Assembly (NCBI GenBank): GCA_934376955.1
Contig: CAKRPJ010000075.1
Span: 1-7,219, forward strand
Direction of reading: 5' to 3'
From: CAKRPJ01 sp934376955
GTDB taxonomy: Bacteria > Bacillota > Clostridia > Lachnospirales > Lachnospiraceae
DNA length: 7,219 bases
Positions 5,304 to 7,219 of the stretch are shown here, piece after piece; the first letter of the stretch is position 1, and the number at the start of each line of letters is the position of its first letter. The notes under the pieces were generated by a model, which saw nothing but the letters and a program-made list of their open reading frames with translations, was not told the origin of the DNA and searched no databases. The position numbers and the translations under genes were made by a program.

Positions 5304-5419
5304 GAAAACTGCCGTAAAACACAAAAAGCCGGAGTTACCTACTTTGCCTATAAAGGCTTTTGTAGATAACTCCGGCGGTTAGCTCCTCGATTCGTTACGG
5401 GGCAGTTTGCGGTAGTTTC
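5304..5419. repeat. Inverted repeat enclosing the terminator
   Basis: AAACTGCC (5306-5313) and GGCAGTTT (5401-5408) are perfect inverted repeats, with GTAA/TTAC (5314-5317 and 5395-5398) extending them across a two-base bulge. The outer left sequence GAAAACTGCCGTAA also resembles the inverse of TTGCGGTAGTTTC (5407-5419). The unit is about 115 bases and could be a small fold-back element that carries the terminator. Confidence 0.4.
5314..5376 (-). terminator. Strong Rho-independent terminator after the XRE/62-aa operon
   Basis: GCCGGAGTTA (5328-5337) pairs perfectly with TAACTCCGGC (5367-5376). After one mismatch CTAC/GTAG pairs, and an inner GCCT/AGGC stem closes the loop. On the minus strand the stem is followed by TTTTTGTGTTTTAC. 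It lies 47 bases past the stop of the 62-aa gene and should end that transcript, isolating it from the sigma-gene leader. Confidence 0.8.
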
Positions 5420-5423
5420 TAAT

Positions 5424-5612
5424 TTATTCTTTTGCTGCTTTCATTATTGCTTGATTTACTTGATATTGCATGTCTTCCCAAGAAATCGTTTCAAACTTAT
5501 TTTTATTTATCTTTACCTCAAGCGTTACATCTTCTCCATTTACAATAACATTGCAGAAACGAGGGGGTATATCTTTGTCGCTGTGAAGATTTCTAATAGG
5601 CGTCTTTATCAA
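5424..5612 (-). CDS. Conserved-looking small protein of unknown function (62 aa)
   Basis: I do not recognise this protein. The sequence contains DIPPRFCNVIVNGEDVTLEV followed by KINKNKFETISWEDMQ and an Ala/Lys-rich C-terminal helix. It has no signal peptide and no membrane segment, and appears to be a small soluble alpha/beta protein. An in-frame TGA sits directly before the first usable codon, so the start must be the TTG at 5612, with AAGGGAG 9 bases upstream. The start lies 17 bases after the stop of the XRE gene, and a strong terminator follows its own stop, so it is the second gene of that operon. The tight link to a regulator suggests a partner or modulator role, which is inference. Confidence 0.65.
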   Translation of the reverse strand: MIKTPIRNLHSDKDIPPRFCNVIVNGEDVTLEVKINKNKFETISWEDMQYQVNQAIMKAAKE

Positions 5613-5629
5613 TCAACTCGACTCCCTTC

Positions 5630-6775
5630 TTAGAATGGCATTTCATCCATGTCATCAGATATATCATCTTTCATGAATGCATCAATTGCATACATCACGT
5701 CATTGTTTACCTTCGGATGCTCCATTCGTTCCTTCACTATTGAAAACAACACCTCAAGAAGTGGTGCAACGGGTGTATCATCCTGCGATGCAACCAATAG
5801 CTGACAACCTTTATGAGGAACAAACATGACCGCTTCCTTTGCATAAGCGGTCATGTCACCCGTCCTGTGAACATTTTTTTCAATGTCCATAAGGTAAAGC
5901 GTTGTACCATTTTTCAATCTCAGATTGAAGCAATCACCGCTAATATATGTGTGAGGACCAAACGTCTTAGAATTAAAAACAATACGTGTTACTTCCTCTG
6001 GGTATTCACACTCAGTTTCCTCATAGAATGTTTCTTCGGCAAACAGTGGATGATAAATCCAACCATTGATGTCTGCCTCCATTCTATTAAGATTGAAAGC
6101 GGTTTCTCTATTCCAATCCAACTTGTCCTTAAGCGTGTCTGCTTTTAATTTATCGAAGAAACTGACGATGTATTGCTCTGTAGGCGTAAGACCCGTAAGG
6201 TCAACCGTAATAAGGGTATCAATGCTAACCTTGAGCAGTTTTGCTGCAGTAACAATGAATTCTATGCTCGGCTCAGCAGTGTTACCTTCTTTTTCGAGAC
6301 GGGACATATAACCCAAACGGATACCCGCCTCCTTCTCAATCTGACCGATTTTAACGTCTGAGTTTTGTCTAAGTAATTCACGGATATTAGAGAAACAAAG
6401 TGTTTTATTGAAATTTTTGTACTCTCCAATTAAGGTCTCTAACTCCGTAAGGTAGTTTGCCCACTGGTTGCGTTCCTTTTCCAATGTTTTATATCGAGCA
6501 AGAATGTCCTCTTCTGTTCCATATTCCTCAGAAAGAGCGTATGCCTCTTTAGAATCTGCAGACTCGCTTATTCTTTCCCATCTCTGCGTTGCATCCTCAA
6601 GTTCTCCCAACCTGGAATTGTAGTCATCTATCTTCTGCTCCACAAGTTGGTACTTTTCCAATATCTCGTCTTTATGAGAAAGACCCATACTTGCCGTTAC
6701 AATAAAACCTCTGATTACATCTTTATCATCGATTTCACTGATTTTCATGTCAGTGACTTTTCTTTTTTTTGACAT
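5630..6775 (-). CDS. Coiled-coil plus XRE helix-turn-helix regulator with C-terminal sensor-like domain (381 aa)
   Basis: The protein has three parts. Residues 35-120 are strongly charged and helical (EKYQLVEQKIDDYNSRLGEL and TLEKERNQWANYLTELETLI) and probably form a coiled coil. Residues 129-190 are an XRE/cro-type DNA-binding domain, with IGQIEKEAGIRLGYMSRLEK containing the helix-turn-helix. Residues 195-381 form an unrecognised C-terminal domain with GLTPTEQYIVSFFDKL, FGPHTYISGDCFNLRL and an acidic tail ending DDMDEMPF; it could bind a ligand or partner. XRE proteins usually bind near the N-terminus, so the long coiled coil in front is unusual. The ATG at 6775 has GGAGGT 6 bases upstream. 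A near-consensus promoter and a TTTGCA array lie directly upstream, suggesting autoregulation. It heads an operon with the 62-aa gene. Confidence 0.85.
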   Translation of the reverse strand: MSKKRKVTDMKISEIDDKDVIRGFIVTASMGLSHKDEILEKYQLVEQKIDDYNSRLGELEDATQRWERISESADSKEAYALSEEYGTEEDILARYKTLEKERNQWANYLTELETLIGEYKNFNKTLCFSNIRELLRQNSDVKIGQIEKEAGIRLGYMSRLEKEGNTAEPSIEFIVTAAKLLKVSIDTLITVDLTGLTPTEQYIVSFFDKLKADTLKDKLDWNRETAFNLNRMEADINGWIYHPLFAEETFYEETECEYPEEVTRIVFNSKTFGPHTYISGDCFNLRLKNGTTLYLMDIEKNVHRTGDMTAYAKEAVMFVPHKGCQLLVASQDDTPVAPLLEVLFSIVKERMEHPKVNNDVMYAIDAFMKDDISDDMDEMPF

Positions 6776-6807
6776 ATGATACCTCCATTTCGCATTTATA
6801 TGATATT

Positions 6808-6835
6808 ATTATATCACTTTTGCATATTATGTCAA
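6808..6835 (-). promoter_or_regulatory. Near-consensus promoter of the XRE operon
   Basis: On the minus strand TTGACA (6830-6835) is followed after 16 bases by TATAAT (6808-6813). Transcription should start near 6801, giving a 5' leader of about 25 bases that contains the GGAGGT ribosome binding site. Confidence 0.85.
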
Positions 6836-6876
6836 TATTTGCAATAAAATATTTATATTTGCATTTAAGTGCAAAT
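6819..6876. promoter_or_regulatory. Array of TTTGCA half-sites over the XRE promoter
   Basis: TTTGCA occurs on the + strand at 6819-6824, 6838-6843 and 6858-6863, at steps of 19 and 20 bases, and in inverse orientation at 6870-6875. The last two form the dyad ATTTGCA-N6-TGCAAAT (6857-6876). The first copy falls between the -35 and -10 boxes and the second just upstream of -35, so occupancy would block or modulate the promoter. Confidence 0.65.
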
Positions 6877-6886
6877 GTGAAGTTGA

Positions 6887-7099
6887 TACTATATAGCAGA
6901 AACATCCAAAGCCAACGGACTGAAGCCATACGAATATTTCAAGTATCTCCTCGAACAGATGCTGGCGCATCTGGATGACAAGCCGGCTGATTACATAGAC
7001 GACTTGCTGCCATGGTCTGAAAAGATACCGGAATATTGCAGGTTGAAAACATTTGAATAGTTAATACTCTTTAGACCACGTATGTGGTTTACCATTTAC
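6887..7099 (+). mobile_element. IS66-family element, 3' remnant (transposase C-terminus plus right end)
   Basis: Frame 6887-7060 encodes the C-terminal end of an IS66 transposase: AETSKANGLKPYEYFKYLLE, then ADYIDDLLPWSEKIPEYC, ending RLKTFE and a TAG stop. A TGA directly upstream of codon 6887 and the lack of any preceding transposase sequence show that the 5' part, including the DDE catalytic core, is missing. After the stop come an ACCAC/GTGGT hairpin (7076-7089) and GGTTTACCATTTAC ending at 7099. Read inwards from 7099 this gives GTAA, the terminal tetranucleotide I associate with IS66-family ends, so 7099 is the likely right boundary. The remnant abuts the XRE control region and cannot transpose on its own. 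Confidence 0.8.
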
Positions 7100-7151
7100 C
7101 TATCAACTCAACCCTTACTTTTTCCTGGCAACAAGACCCATGAAATCGCTT
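7100..7151. other. Short spacer between the IS66 end and the hairpin cluster
   Basis: I see no gene or clear signal here. The eight bases after 7099 (CTATCAAC) would be one copy of an IS66 target duplication if that boundary is right, but the partner copy is not in the window. Confidence 0.3.
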
Positions 7152-7219
7152 CCACCCGTCAAACGGGTGGTTCGCTCAGGGCTATAAGCCCTTATTACCG
7201 ACCCGCGTCTAAAGGCGCG
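7152..7219. other. Cluster of three hairpins, possible IS200/IS605-type end with TnpB-associated RNA (cut by edge)
   Basis: Three hairpins lie in tandem: CCACCCGT/ACGGGTGG (7152-7170, 3-base loop), AGGGCT/AGCCCT (7178-7192, 3-base loop), and CGCGTC/GGCGCG (7204-7219, loop TAAA, one G-T pair). Such packed hairpins are typical of the right ends of IS200/IS605-family elements, where they serve TnpA recognition and the omega RNA of TnpB. If so, tnpB would lie beyond 7219 on the minus strand. The single G-T pair slightly favours a + strand RNA, so the strand is left open. Confidence 0.35.

Noticed and set aside
6769..6978. A 69-codon + strand frame over the XRE promoter and IS66 junction
   Set aside because: It crosses the promoter and operators and is in a different frame from the recognisable IS66 transposase end.

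Overview
The window looks like accessory DNA from a low-GC, Gram-positive gut-type Firmicute, most likely a member of the Clostridia such as Lachnospiraceae. The reasons are AT-rich intergenic DNA, strong GGAGG-type ribosome binding sites, near-consensus sigma-A promoters, Rho-independent terminators, and gene families typical of Tn916/Tn1549-like conjugative elements and prophages. Genus assignment is inference. Every intact gene lies on the minus strand, so transcription runs from the right edge towards position 1.

Right edge (about 6887-7219): the 3' end of an IS66-family transposase (+ strand) with a probable IS66 right terminus near 7099. After it come three tightly packed hairpins cut by the window edge, possibly the end of an IS200/IS605-type element with its TnpB-associated RNA. 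The IS66 fragment abuts the control region of the next gene.

Region 4459-6876, a mobile-element regulatory module: a 381-aa coiled-coil plus XRE protein sits under a TTGACA/TATAAT promoter studded with evenly spaced TTTGCA half-sites. It is followed by a 62-aa protein of unknown role and a strong terminator. About 450 bp of highly structured non-coding DNA comes next, including a terminator/antiterminator pair. This leads into a 171-aa sigma-70-like protein of the kind found in Tn1549/Tn916-type elements.

Region 990-4386: a Bro-N/KilAC phage antirepressor, whose ribosome binding site can be occluded by its own leader. Then an AAA_14/DUF4143 ATPase has its own promoter bracketed by two copies of a 15-bp dyad. 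A full-length RhuM protein follows, with a 27-bp palindrome inside its reading frame. Just past the RhuM stop is a 30-codon segment that resembles the 3' end of an rlmD/rumA rRNA methyltransferase gene, a known insertion target of conjugative elements.

Left part (1-973): a long imperfect hairpin, then a small coiled-coil/HTH protein under an excellent promoter, then an ORF6N-domain gene interrupted by an amber codon and running off the left edge.

Taken together this is a patchwork of regulators: XRE, sigma-like, Bro-N/KilAC, RhuM, small HTH and ORF6N, plus one ATPase. There are no structural, conjugation, integrase or metabolic genes in view. The most notable signals are regulatory: the attenuator-like switch, the paired operators around the ATPase promoter, the TTTGCA array, and the likely integration scar after RhuM.
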